A DNA stretch of 64,000 nt from NCBI GenBank assembly GCA_019454045.1, contig SKCR01047762.1:169501-233500 (forward strand). Direction: 5' to 3'. The position numbers and the translations under genes are program-made. Below the pieces are notes generated by a model. The model was not told where the DNA came from. It saw nothing but the letters and a program-made list of their open reading frames with translations, and made no database searches. Positions 22,912-34,462 of this stretch are shown in pieces. The DNA is from Zanthoxylum bungeanum (Eukaryota; Streptophyta; Magnoliopsida; Sapindales; Rutaceae). Position 1 is the stretch's first letter. Every line of letters begins with the position of its first letter.

Positions 22912-24925
22912 TGTAGGACACAGAACTTAGGCGACGCATGCTGTTCTAGACTCGGGGCCTAGTTGAGAATACGGAGTAGTCCGCGGGGAACTAAACCGGA
23001 GAATAATGGAGTCGCCACCCGATGTGAACCGGGACAAAGATTTAAGGCCGCACTCACCCCTCATAAGGGAAGACCTCAAACCATTGGGTTCGGAATGGTC
23101 CCTTACTTATGTCGTTGTGATGATATAATTTGTGCACTAAATCAACCGCATCTATCCAATAATCATGTTCAAAGGTCACTTAGATCTAATATGCATTCGC
23201 TAACTAAGTCCTAATCTAAGTTTGCATGCTTGAAAGTAAGTCTTTAGACAATAAACACGCAATACCATATATTGAACACATTAAGCCATTAAACCAACAA
23301 AATAAATAATTGCTTAAACATGAACATAAACTAAACTAGATATTATGCATAAAGAATAATGAAATAACATGTCTAAATAACACAATCATGCTTCAAAATT
23401 TAATGACGAAATTAAAATAAACCATGCTTAAAATAATAACTAAACATCCTATAAACTACAACATGCTCAAACATAAATTTGGATGGGATAAAACATATGT
23501 CTCTTAAGTGGTACGTGGCGTTGTATCCCGAGTACAAACCGCACTACCGTCCATTCGGATTCGGCTACGGAATTTACATCCGGGTTTCCATCCTATATAC
23601 CACAAAAGGGAACACATGTCCCGCCCATCCAACAATCAAATCATGCCTCAAACGACTCTCATGCAATTATATATCAAAGTAAAATAAAATAAAGAATAAA
23701 GAAGATAGGTAAAAGGTACCCCAGGTCTAACCTCTTTTGTCGATCTTTGGAAGCGCGTTCCAAGTCCGTTGGAAGGGCGAATGATCTGAAACCTTTCCAA
23801 ATTGTTTGCTCACTGTTTTCCCTTGTTGTTTTGATGCTTGGGCTGCTGTTTTACCTTCGTTTCACCGCCGTTTGGTCACTGCATTTCAGGTCGCTGTTTC
23901 AGGCGTTTAGTGGACTGTTTTGGGTGATTTTGGTGGCTTAGGGAGGTGCGTTTGTAAAGATTTTTTTAGGGAAACTTTTTTTGGGATTTTTGGGATGGTT
24001 TCTAGATGGTTTTAGGGCTGTTTTTATGGGCTAAGGACGCAAGGAACTTGGCCAGAACAACGGCTAAAACACAGCAGTTCACTGGTGCAGTGAAGCCATT
24101 TTCAGGGGTTGTTTTGGCGCTACTTTGGGGCTGCTTCGGGGCTGCTTTTTGCGGCACTTCAGGGTCTGGAAATAAGGTTTATTTTAGGGTAATTTAGGGC
24201 TGTGAATGGTGGTTGGAAGTTGGCAAAGGAAGGGTGTGATTGTGGGTCGTGCGTGAATGGTGTTGGTGGATGGTGGTGGATGCGGCAATAGAGGTTTCTT
24301 TGCTTCAAGAATGCGGCAATGGGGGGTCTTGGGGGATGCTTGGGGCGTGCAAGGATGCTTCACAAGATGCTTGAATGAGGTATTTTTTGCTAGGGTTGTG
24401 TATGGGGGCAAAGGTCTCTTTTTATAGACAAAGGGAAAATGCTTTCCTTTTTAGATTATGAAGGAATCTCCTAATTGGTTTCTAATAAAGAATGCATCTC
24501 CTAATTAGGATTTGAGATTGGATTTGATTTGGTAATGATTTTATTTGATTTCTTTTATTTAGGCAAGGATTTAACAAGATTTAAACATGTGATCAATGTG
24601 CAATTACCTAAATAAAGGGCAATGGGCGTGAATCATGTCCAATGGGCATAGGTTTGGTTTGACTTGGTTTGACTTGGGTTGACTTGGGTATTTGGGCTTG
24701 GTTTGGGTTAGGTATGTGGTCTATGGGAGTTTTGGGCCTAATGTGAGCTTAGAAACGGAGGTATAACAAGCAACCGAAGCGAAAAAACTCGGGTAAATCC
24801 ATCAAAAATTGTATTTTCCAACTTTACCCTTCCAATGTTCTTTTCCTGCGGCTTTCATGACTAAGAGGGAGTTGTCTCCATATAAGACTCCTCATCGGGT
24901 GTTATGCAAAAATGCAATGCCTACA
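22912..24925 (-). repeat. 5' LTR of element B
   Basis: This 2014-bp LTR has the same ends as the 3' LTR and differs by scattered substitutions and small indels. The PBS follows immediately at 22891-22908. The short open frames inside are not maintained between the two LTRs. Confidence 0.93.
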
Positions 24926-25946
24926 CTCCTCAAAACAGTGATGTTTCGCCTGAATTCACTGGATCTTCAATTTTGTCTGACAATTGCTCCTCCATTTGCT
25001 CTGTTTCTTGCTCCACATTTTCTTCACAGATGAATTTTAGGATTTCCGCATTCAATTCTTCATCTGTCATATGTGAAATGCATGCTCCAGAATTGTCAAC
25101 CTGAGGATGTAAAGAAATGTCAGATTTTAGGTCTTCATCTTCTGATCTGGGTGAAATGATTGGCTCAGGTAGATCTTCTTCAAAAATTTGTGCAATGGAT
25201 GCTCCAAGATCTTCATTTTGAGGATACATAATTCCATCCTCAAGTATTGATGCAGTTGGTACAAACAACTCAGTTTCATCATCGTCAGAGTCAGAATAAT
25301 AAAAATCAAATCGAGACTTTGCCGGTTCGGGCTCCTGAACTGATACCTCTGGTTGTTGATACTGCTCAGCCTCCTCCTCTGTTGAAGTGTCATTGTGAAC
25401 TGATTGGTACTCGAAGGCTTCATCAGTGTCATCTGAAACTGGTTCTTGAGGTATGTAGTTCTGGTTTTATGTGAATTGTCTCATTTGATCTGTCATCCTC
25501 TGAATAGATGTTGATTGTCTCTGAATACTTTCGGGTTGATTCTGGTATGTTTCAAGCATCGTATCCAACTCTTCATCTCGTTTCTTGAACTGATCTTTGA
25601 GCGTGTCAATCATCTGATCTTCTTTTGATGGTTCTGATTGTTGATGAAGATCGTAGGTAGATGGTGGATAAGATGGAAAATATGATGGTTCTTCGTACCT
25701 TGAATGATTCTGATAATTCTGCCACTCTGAAAAGTATATACATTGATCGTTTGGGTGGTTACCATCACAAATTACACATCTGCCCATTTCGTTCTGATGA
25801 GCAAATGTAGTATTGCTTGATTCTGAAATCCAGTGATAGTTGTTGGGCTGGTCAACAAGCTTCAGAAAATCGGACTGTTGCTCCCAGATGTGGGGTGTAT
25901 CTTCTAGTAAAGCTCGTGATCTCTCAATCTCCCAATAATGTTCCAT
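24926..25946 (-). pseudogene. Element A gag-like ORF, upstream part (zinc knuckle, acidic tail)
   Basis: The frame opens at 25946, about 115 bp after the PBS. It has the Athila gag-like motif NNYHW near residue 38, then the knuckle C-VI-C-DGN-H-PNDQ-C near residues 58-70, a polar region with YPPSTYD, coiled-coil-like K/E/Q stretches, and a long acidic segment. A TAA at 25467-25469 interrupts it, after which the same frame continues to 24930. The N-terminal capsid part of a normal Athila Gag is missing. Element B then splits the frame, which resumes in phase at 5136. The protein would bind nucleic acid through the knuckle; nothing in it is enzymatic. As it stands it is broken by a stop and a 19.8-kb insertion. 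Confidence 0.7.
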
Positions 25947-26060
25947 TTTTCAATCACCTGAAAACAAAAGAAAGAAATAAAAAAAATTACAGATAAAACT
26001 AAAGAAAATTAGATACAAGTAAATTAGATAGCTTCAAAATTAATAACTCAAGAAAAATAA

Positions 26061-26079
26061 GTCCCCAACAACGGCGCCA
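26061..26079 (-). other. Primer-binding site of element A (Athila type)
   Basis: The minus strand reads TGGCGCCGTTGTTGGGGAC, 6 bp inside the 5' LTR. TGGCGCCGTTGyyGGGGA is the characteristic sequence after Athila 5' LTRs, assigned in the literature to tRNA-Asp priming. It fixes both orientation and lineage. Confidence 0.85.
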
Positions 26080-27416
26080 AAAACATGACCGGCGTAAACA
26101 CATGCGTATAACGCAAGTGCACGTATCGTTCAAGTAGTATAAAAATATCGATCCCACGAGGACTTAATTCCTACTGTTGTTATTAATTGTTGAATCTATT
26201 TATTTACAAATATCTAATTGAGGGAGAAGAGAATGATTGTTTGATTAGTTGAATATGGTTTTCCTTAATTAAAATAAATAAAATAAACAAAACAAAATAC
26301 TAAGGAAAATAACAAAAGACACAAAGATCTAGAGTTGTGAATCCTTCTAATATCTTTTAAAAGATGAAGTGATTATTTTATGTTTGTGTAATAAATCGGT
26401 TTACTAACCTGGAACACGAAATTATGCGAAAGCCTCTGTCGATGGTCAGACATAAATACCCAGTTTAACCCAATTGAACCATATGTCTATGTCAACCAAA
26501 TTATCTGGATTCATTAAGTTTGAGTTCCAATTATGGCTACCCCCGCCCGACAGGTATATGTCTATCCTGTAAGGAAATCTATTAAATGGTTATCTATCCT
26601 CAAGGAAGATCGTGGGCTATTAAGTCTAAGGCTGAAACCTAAAATCCCTATGTTTAGTTCATTTTAGATTTACCAGATCAATCTTATTGGTGATCAGACA
26701 ACAAGAAGTATTAAGCTTAAGACTTAATAAGTAAACCTTTAAATTACCCAAACTATAAAATAACCCCTTATAAACCGGTGATATTAGAATTCATCACAAC
26801 CCCAGATAACTAACACATAACTAAGGCTAGTAAAAACTTAAAAGTAAAAAAACATAAAGTAAAAATGCTGAAAAGTAAAAGACATAAAGTAAAAGTTGAA
26901 AAGTAAATTACAATAAAATAAAATAAAATGCTAAGGTAAAAGGATCAACTTTTACTATTTACTATATAGATATCTCCCTTAATATAATATATTAACTTGT
27001 GATTATTTTACCAACCAGCCATATAGGCGGTATCTTGATTAAGTCAAATTAATAATTAATTACCAACCGACCAACCAGGCGGTATCCTCATTAAGTCAGG
27101 TTAAAACCAGTTTAAAAATAATTACCAACCGACCAATATGGCGGTATCCTTGTTAAGTCAGGTTTTAAATAATTTATATATTATAATTAAGGGAGATTAA
27201 TCTAAATTATAAAAGTAAAAAGCTTCACATTTACCCCATCAGAAATTTAACTACAAAACATAAAAGAAAATAGAAGAAGAAGAATAACTATTATTACTAC
27301 TGAAAATTAAAATACATAATTAAAATATTATTTATATTTGAAAACTAGATGCAATCCTCTAAAAACAGGGAAAAGCTCCCAAGGAAAGCACACCAAATGA
27401 AGTGAAGAAGGCCTGA

Positions 27417-27423
27417 ATTTATA
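27417..27423 (-). promoter_or_regulatory. TATA-like box of the A-family LTR
   Basis: The minus strand reads CCTATAAATTCAGG. The box is conserved in the 3' LTR of A (849-855) and as TATAAATA in H (62679-62686). In every copy it lies just downstream of the GC-rich array of CACGTGGC sites, as expected for a core promoter below U3 enhancer elements. The start of transcription would be near 27390. Confidence 0.6.
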
Positions 27424-27479
27424 GGCAAAATTGGCTTCTGGCGTCGCGACGCCAAGCTCCCAGTGTTGCGACGCTGGAT

Positions 27480-27990
27480 ATTGTCGACGTGGCACGCTGT
27501 GGTTCGTCGGCTCAGATTCTGGATAAGGTGATAAGGTGACACATGGCAATGTGGTTGGGATCTCAATTATTGTGACACGTGGCGGCTTCTAATTGGTCGG
27601 CTCAGATTCTTATCCGCCACGTGTCAGATACGAATAAGTTGGTCAATAATTGATGCTGATGTGGCGACACGTGGCAATTTGATTGTCGGCACCATAGAGT
27701 TGCGACACGTGGCACGCTGTGATTGGTTGATGATGACATGGCAATGACGTGGCAGTTTGACTTGGTCAACCGGTGATGTGGACGATGACGTGGCTGACAG
27801 GTGGAGTGACACAGTAGGATGATGACACGTGGCACGACGCATGTTAGCAGATCGGCTGTGATGGTGACATGGGGCACGACGCACGTTAGCAAAGTCAAAT
27901 TTTCTCAGATTCTGATTTATGGACCCGGCGCACGTTAGCACTGTTCTGCGCACGTTAGGCGTCGCGACGGCAGAGGCTTGCGCGTCGTGA
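27480..27990 (-). promoter_or_regulatory. G-box/ABRE-like site array in U3 of element A
   Basis: About ten CACGTGGC, GACGTGGC or near variants (read on either strand as GCCACGTGTC or GACACGTGGC) occur in about 400 bp, many next to TGACG. These are core sequences bound by plant bZIP/bHLH factors. Equivalent arrays are present in the other LTR copies at about 900-1350 and 62760-63200. The stretch also has the GCGTCGCGACGC palindrome seen near each array. A function in induction is an inference. Confidence 0.6.
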
Positions 27991-28183
27991 TGCTGAAAAT
28001 TACCAAAATGCCATTTTCGTCCAATTTTCACTGTTTTGGCCCAAATCACCTCCAGAGTGTCCTGATACTTTATTTATCTACAAAATAACACAAAAACACA
28101 TCAAAATATTCACAAGACTCAAGAAACTATACAAAATATTAGGTTAAATGAGTGGGAAATAGTGATATAATTACCACTCATCA

Positions 28184-28698
28184 CCATGAAATGTTTCTGA
28201 CATACATGGCATCTAAGTGTGGAGGATCTCACACAAAATCAATGCTATCCTATAGTCAAAGGATTACATATGCTACTCGACTCGAGGAGATTCCTATTGA
28301 CGGTGGTGTGTACATCCAACTATTAGGAATCGTCCGTGAGTCATTCAATATTCACTTCAACGAATACCCATATGTCTATACAAGTTTCCAAAACTCATGG
28401 TACATCCGGTTAAACCATTGGAACTCCAATTCCAATATACGATATGTGCTAGTCTTTTAGGTTATAGGAATTCAATCGTATTCCAAAACCAATGACTAGG
28501 AATATTTACTTTAAGAATAGTTTACACATATTGTCAAGACTATTCTAAGGTCGATGTCATTCTTAGCATATCTATACATCAATCTAATACATATAATGAC
28601 AATACCATTATAAGGTATGAAATGAAAGATATAGTTATTTTATTAATAAATAATAAAATACACAATTTGGATTGACACTCCAAGCACCAACTCCATCA
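28184..28698 (-). repeat. 3' LTR of E1, first 515 bp
   Basis: It starts TGATGGAGTTGG on the minus strand at 28698 and is interrupted at 28184 by element A. It matches 44560-45073 closely, including the A insertion point in CCATGAAA. Confidence 0.88.
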
Positions 28699-28711
28699 AA
28701 CTCTCACTTGC

Positions 28712-30440
28712 TTAGTGCCAATCTGGATTGTACCGTAGTCCCATCTCCTCCACATGTTTATCGAATAACTTAGGATGTAAGACATTTGTAAGTGGGTCTG
28801 TTGTGTTGTCTTGTCCTTGAACCTTCAAGACCACTATGTATTTTCGTTCAATAATCTCTCTAATTACGCGGTATTTCATTTCCACGTGTTTAGACTTGGA
28901 ATGCGCCCTCGACTCCTTAGCCTGCACGATGGCTCCATTATTATCACAGTATAATGGGATCGAATCCGCAATACTAGGCACAACGCCAAGTTCTGTGATA
29001 AAATTTCTAATCCAAACAGCTTCTCTGCAACTTCTGAAACTGCTATAAATTTCGCCTCAGTGGTGGAATCAGCCGTTGAGCCTTGCTTTGAACAACACCA
29101 ACTAATCGCACCACCGTTAAGGGTAAATATGTATCCTGATGTAGATTTTCTATCATCTAAATCTCCTTGGAAGTCAGAGTCTGTATAACCCTTAACTTAT
29201 AGCTCATTTTCTCCATATATCAGAAATTTATCCTTGGTGCCTTTAAGATATTTTAGGATATGTTTCACGGCTGTCCAATGATCATTACCTGGATCAGATT
29301 GATATCGGCTGGTCACACTGACGCCAAAACTGATGTCAGGTCTAGTACATAGCATAACATACATTAGACATTCTAACTCTCTCTTCCTCAGTTTGAGATG
29401 CCATTTTCTTCGAAAGATGTATGCCGTATTGGAAAGGTATATTTGCTGCCTTGCAGTTAGTAAAATTGTACCTTTCTAACATCTTATCTATGTACGTTGA
29501 TTGTGACAACCCTATAAGCTTCCTAACTCTATCTCGGTAGAGCCTTATACCTAGTATATAGGAAGCTTCACCCATATCTTTCATGGATAAGTTCTTGCAA
29601 AGGTAGGCTTTCACACTTTGCATCATCCCTATATCATTTCCTATGATAAGGATGTCATCTACATACAAGATTAAGAAAACTATCATGCTCCCACTAATTT
29701 TCTTATAAACACATGGTTCTCCCTCATTTTTGATGAATTCAGATAATCTAATTATCTCATCAAAATGACGATTCCAGCTTCGGGATGCCAGTTTAAGTCC
29801 ATAAATAGACTTTTGGAGCTTACAAACCAAGTTTGAAGTCTCTGGATACGAAACTCTCTGGTTTTTCCATATAGATATCCTTATCAAGGAATCCATTTAG
29901 GAAAGCGGTTTTCACATCCATCTGCCATATCTCATAATCATGATATGCAGCAATGGCTAAAAGAATCCTAATGGATTTTAGCTTGGCTACTGGTGAAAAA
30001 GTTTCCTCATAGTCAATCCCAGGACGTTGAGTGTAATATTTCGCTACCAGTCGGGCCTTAAAGGTTTCCACCTTTCCATCAGGCCCTCGCTTCCTTTTGT
30101 AAACCCATTTACAACCAATAGGTTTAACTCCTTCAGGAAGTTCAACTAAGTCCCAGACTTGATTTGCATGCATTGAATCCATTTCGGATTTAATGGCTTC
30201 TTGCCATTTTCCCAAATCGATATCCAATATCGCTTCCTTATACGTAGTCAGATCTGTTTCCTCCAAGAGGAGAACATCAAGGCTCACATCAGAAGTTAAA
30301 AATAGTCTCTCAGAAGGCCTTGATATTCTATTCGACTTTCGTAAAACCTGTGTTGTAGATCCTTCACCTAGTTAGATCTCTGGTTTCATCTCAGGTTCCT
30401 TAATGTTAGGATCAAACTCATCAAGTTTAATCTCTCTATA
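28712..30440 (-). pseudogene. E1 copia RT and RNase H remnant
   Basis: From about 30287 downwards: copia RT start (PIGCKWVYK, then FKARLVAK, QMDVKTAFLNGFL). A frameshift lies near 29850, then YGLKLASRSWN, the intact catalytic YVDDILIIG and LIGLSQSTYIDKML. RNase H follows with LYCDNNGAI and the ending NTTDPLTN...FDKHVEEMG (28712-28981). The region 28982-29342 still encodes RT-RNase H linker pieces in mixed frames. It is broken by frameshifts and by S at its 5' side. It is closely related to the pol of E2, so both belong to the same copia lineage (Tork/Angela-like by motif, not firmly placed). Confidence 0.85.
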
Positions 30441-33384
30441 TGTAACATCCCCAATCCAGGAGATGTTACCAGCAGGGGATAGATGTACTAACCCCATAAG
30501 CCTCTGACTATCTAACTATACTTTGAACTGTAGAACTATTATGCATGCAGACTTCAACCTGAACAACATAAAACATTTCTATTAATGCACACTTGTAATA
30601 CTTTTCTCACACCACATTCAGAACTACTTGTAATGTCTATTACATCATTAATGCATGTATGCAACTCTAACTGGACTATGTTGCTTGACTTTAAACTGGT
30701 GGACTCTAACCCTGGTGACTGCATCAGTATCCATCCTCCCGAGCTTGTCCTCCTGGAATTCCTGCAAAACAAACTAAGACTGGAGGGGGGTTAGATTGCT
30801 ATGCAATCTAAGTGAGTGGACTAAACTTGAAAACTAAAATAACAGTTACTTAACTTTAAAATCATACTTTTAGAAATATCATTTATAGAAAATTTATTTC
30901 TTTTGAAAACTGATTCTGAAAATCTGGTTTCTGAACTTTGAAATTTTTTTACTGAAATCTGAAAATACTTCTAAAATCTGTTTCTTAGTCTGAAAACCTG
31001 GACATATGAGGGCGTTACGTATCGTCTGTCCCCTCATACGCCTATCTGGAGGCAGGAGTGCAAATCCATGACTTTGGGGCGTTACGTATCGCCGTCCCCC
31101 AAAGCATGCCACTACTGTCTCATAATCTGGGGGTCTAGGGGCGTGATATCTCGCCGTCCCACTAGCCCATCTGGAGGATCTGAGAGCGTCCCCTCAGTCC
31201 TCAACATGTGCACATGCTATCTGTATCCGTCAATTCCATCTGAATCTCAAGTTACATACTGGGGTGAGGTTTTACCTCATGCCCCGAAATAAATAAAAAC
31301 TCATGTTTTAAAACTTTTCTGTGTAAATCACGACTAAAACAAAGCATAAAACATAAATATCATGTAATAACAGCAAATAAGAAGTCTAACGCCCTAAGGC
31401 ATAAAAATAAGTCTGATATCAAAATACGGTGTGAAAATCAAGTAAAAAGGAAAGTGTCCACTCACAGTATATGGCTAAGATGAGTCCCTTCACGGGGTGG
31501 AAGGCCGCTGAGAGTCCTGAAGCCGATCGATAAATATGAGTAAGAATAAATTCGTTAGCAACTATAACAAGAATATCCCCATAAGTAAGAATAAACGTGC
31601 GATGTATGAATTATCATCCCCGCTATGTTTCTATCACATTATAGCATCCTATAGAGTTTTTACGAGGTTCGTTTCGCAGTTACACAAATTATTATATGCA
31701 TCTACAACTTCTACATCAAAACAGAAATGTCACTGACAGTGACCTGACCTTGAAAATTCGGCATAAATAGAGGGAATCAGTTCTGGAGCTGAAATTTTTA
31801 TATAATACTCCTCTATGAGTCTATTTTATGTCATTTTTTACGGATCTCGATTTGGACTCCTAGAACTCAAGATATAAGGCAATTTCTGCACCTTACGCAG
31901 CAGGGAACTGGACCAGTTCGCCACTGCTCCTACCCCAACTTCTAATCTTTCCTGCAACCTCATTTTGAATCCAAAAATTCTGATTTTTAAATATGTGGTT
32001 ATATTATATGTCTAGTTTACTTAAAATTTAATGGTTCATAAAATGGACGCTCAAAACTTCAGTTACTGCCACTGGAACATGCACTGTCCGGATGGACTGA
32101 TTTGCAGCAAAACGTCGCTATAACTTCAAAACTTTCCCAAATAAACTTCTTTCACTCCAAACCCATTTCATTCATTTTCCAACACCTAAATACATCCCAT
32201 TAAGTGTTCTTTTCAACCTAAATAATTATTTTAAGTTATTGGGGTATTTCCACAAACACTTTATAAGCAACTATCCATTTTCCTACATATCCTCTACCCT
32301 TTCTCTACAAGCATTACCCAATTCTTTAAACAAATGAAGTTCATCAACTCTTTCATTGTTCCAAGGTAAGAGAATCACACATGCTTCATTATACAACACC
32401 ATTCAAGTATCAAATCACCAAACCCACCAATTTTTATCATTCTTACAAAACCAATCACTTCCAAACCACAAACCAAAATCCTATATATCATTCAACACCT
32501 CATTAAACATGCTTTATCCTTCCATTAATCAAGAATCAATTTCAATTATACATATAATTGATAATATATTTAAACCCAAAACTCAATATCTTTAAACCCA
32601 AATGTCTAATTACCAAATCATCAACCCTTAAACTCATAATCTCATCAATTTGGACTCAAAACATTATATTATCATCATCAAATCATTCATTCCATCAAAA
32701 ATCAAGATTTCAAGATTTGGGTCATGGATTCTTACCTCTATTTCTCTTGATTTCCTTCACTTCCATGGTTGCCTCAAGCTCTATTTCTTCTTTTCTTTCC
32801 TTTCTCTTCTCTTTTTCCTCTCTTTCTTTCTTCCTCTTCTCCTTTTCTTCTTCTTCTTCTTCTTCTTTCTCTTCTCTCCTCCTACGGTTTTCCCCCCCTT
32901 TTCTTCTCCCTCCAAATTCGGTTTTTGGTCATAGTGAATAGTGAATTATTGGCCCTTATATAGTGGACCTAGATGATACAAAGAAAGGTGTAGGGTTTTC
33001 TAGAAAAATGGAGACTTGTGTGTTTTTTGTCATTTGGGCCCGAAGTCACTATTCATCCCGTTTTTGATCTGCAATTTTCACCCATTTCTGGCCCGATTTA
33101 GAGAAAATGTAAAATACAGAAGTTGTAGGTCTAGATCTATGCATTCCGACGATACAAAATTCATAAAATTATGAGTTCGTATGAAAAAGTTGTGCCCAAA
33201 ATACCATATATAGTATAAAAGGGCATACGATACGATTTCTTCTCGGGACCTCAAGAAATCTTCTGATCGTTCCCAAAGTCTTTTTATAATTGTATTTGAA
33301 TCACCACATGATTTATTTTACGTTCTTTTGTCCCGTAAATAATAGTATCGTCATAAGTAGTAGTAATTACTACCGGTCGTTACA
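30441..33384 (-). mobile_element. S: solo LTR of a Tekay/Del-type chromovirus
   Basis: This is one LTR-like unit of 2944 bp. On the minus strand it runs from TGTAACGACCGG (33384) to GGGGATGTTACA (30441). The TSD is ctata (30436-30440) and ctaca (33385-33389), one mismatch. TGTAAC...GTTACA ends and about 3 kb length fit Tekay/Del LTRs. It matches F (45074-46072 and 57983-58326) through CTAACCCCC, a TTTGTTTTGCAGG stretch and GATACTGATG-CAGTCAC. No internal region is present, so it is probably the product of LTR-LTR recombination. Its T/C-rich stretch at 32770-32900 is low complexity. Confidence 0.85.
31000..31202 (-). repeat. Constant-loop hairpin array in LTR S
   Basis: There are four inverted repeats: 31000-31042 (arms TATGAGGG/CCCTCATA), 31067-31108 (CATG and CTTTGGGG with CCCCAAAG and CATG), 31135-31165 (CTAG-GGG/CCCACTAG), 31174-31202 (GAGGATCTGAG/CTCAGTCCTC). 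The first three enclose variants of the loop ACGGCGATACGTAACG (minus strand). Stems differ between hairpins but pair within each. The equivalent array is in F at 45441-45715. Confidence 0.7.
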
Positions 33385-33578
33385 CTACAATTCCCACTTT
33401 CTCTCAAAAATTGCTTTTCAAGAAAAGTTGCAAAGCAAACAACAAATATATTTCGTTGCTCGGAATCGTAGAATTGATATCCAATGGAATTATCAAGATA
33501 TCCAACGAACCTACATTTATACACTCTTGGTGCTAGTTTATCCCGCTGCGTAATTCTAACATATGTAGGACAATCCAA
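33385..33578 (-). pseudogene. E1 integrase C-terminal fragment
   Basis: It encodes RITQRDKLAPRVYKCRFVGY, like MTQQDKISPRGQKFRFVGY of E2, followed by FYDSEQRNIFV. It connects in order with the RT at 30440 once S is removed. From 33579 to 33781 there is AT-rich sequence without coding signal, then the PBS: gag to mid-integrase is deleted. Confidence 0.8.
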
Positions 33579-33781
33579 TAATGCTCCAACATTATTAATA
33601 CTATTACTTGAATAAAGTAATCACCTAATCACGGGAGATTTATGACAATCAAGTCATTAACTTAATTAGGTCAAAGTTTTAATTTAAAACATGCAGTACA
33701 TATCCAATATGTCTTATGCATAATTAAATTAAAATTACTATGGCATAGATTCAAAAATATGTGTTGTGTGGTTAAGCCTTT

Positions 33782-33793
33782 GCTCTGATACCA
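33782..33793 (-). other. Primer-binding site of E1
   Basis: The minus strand reads TGGTATCAGAGC, 3 bp inside the LTR end at 33797. Confidence 0.88.
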
Positions 33794-33796
33794 TTC

Positions 33797-34462
33797 TGTT
33801 GGGGCAGTTGTGGAACCCCTAGGGTCGGATCGGTGCCCCACGCAGCGGAAGTGGGTCTAACCCGTGTATATCTAACATGGGTGTATTTTTAAAATTAATA
33901 AAATATAATATTTTATTTTTCAAGTGTTTTAGGGAAAACCAGAAATAAATCTGGATTTGGAAAAATCATCGGGATAAAAAAAATGACAAATTTCAAATAT
34001 TTTCGGATTCGTGTTACTAACTGGGAAAAGGCATGCTGCTGGCAGCAGCATGCCACCATGCTGCTTGCGTGGCATTGCAGCAGCATGCTATCGACCAATT
34101 TGGCCGAGAACAGCCCAAACATTTTTTTTTTAAAATTTATTTTCTAAAAATAAAACCCCTTAAAACACTTTAAAATCACCCAAAATAATTTTAATTTCAA
34201 AACCAACCACAACACTTATTATAAAATAAACATATATAAATTCTAAATATATATATGCATTTCTTTGAATCAAATCACAACCCAAAATAGAATCCCAATA
34301 ATAAATATCTCATGAACAAATCTAGGTCACCCAAATGTGGTGAAATGATTCTAGAATGGTAGCCACAGCTCTAAGCTTTAATTTAGAGTTCCAAACTCTT
34401 ATTAATTTTTCATGTCCAACATGAACATCTTTGAACTAATACATAAACATGTTGCGTTTATA
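33797..34462 (-). repeat. 5' LTR of E1, end next to the PBS
   Basis: On the minus strand it ends CTGCCCCAACA and is followed by the PBS. The other part of this LTR is 43576-45073, beyond element E2. The exact junction with E2 near 34463 is uncertain because the E2 5' LTR has lost its beginning. Confidence 0.6.

Larger units (their letters stand above)
5142..24925 (-). mobile_element. Element B: Tat-like Ty3/gypsy retrotransposon, internally deleted
   Basis: Minus-strand order: 5' LTR (22912-24925), PBS, leader, RT remnant, RNase H, second RNase H (split by element D), integrase, non-coding 3' region with minisatellite, PPT, 3' LTR (5142-7139). The TSD is ctccc (5137-5141) and ctcct (24926-24930), one mismatch. 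The PBS, the second (archaeal-type) RNase H and the large 3' non-coding region with tandem repeats are all Tat/Ogre lineage traits. Gag, protease and most of RT are deleted: the leader motif DTRWVR is joined directly to the RT thumb sequence KEVRAFLG. It sits inside A's gag-like ORF. Confidence 0.9.
1..28183 (-). mobile_element. Element A: Athila-like non-autonomous LTR retrotransposon with LOG cargo
   Basis: Read on the minus strand, the order is 5' LTR (26086-28183), PBS, gag-like ORF, LOG pseudogene, PPT, 3' LTR (ends at 1647, begins left of the window). Evidence for the Athila lineage is the PBS TGGCGCCGTTGTTGGGGAC, the gag-type motif NNYHW followed by a CCHC-like knuckle, and a GGGAGGTAACCCATG stretch like the one found after Athila gag-pol. 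No protease, reverse transcriptase or integrase is present: once the nested element B is subtracted the interior is only about 4.7 kb, so it must have moved with enzymes supplied in trans. The right flank 28184-28188 (ccatg) is the expected TSD; its partner is outside the window. It is inserted in the LTR of E1, and both LTRs differ at scattered positions, so it is not recent. Confidence 0.85.
26086..28183 (-). repeat. 5' LTR of element A
   Basis: This 2098-bp LTR starts TGATGAGTGG at 28183 and ends CCGGTCA at 26086, with the PBS 6 bp further inside. The same TG...CA ends are seen in H (61207-63498). The probable U3 lies from 28183 to about 27390, and the rest is R/U5. There are small indels relative to the 3' LTR, for example in the G-box region near 27810 compared with 1240-1300. 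Confidence 0.92.

Noticed and set aside
32356..32963. Serine/phenylalanine-rich plus-strand frames in S
   Set aside because: Low-complexity T/C-rich LTR sequence, antisense to the element.
30441..33384. S as a complete small retrotransposon
   Set aside because: No PBS, PPT or repeated ends longer than TGTAAC/GTTACA are seen, and the whole length matches a single LTR of F.
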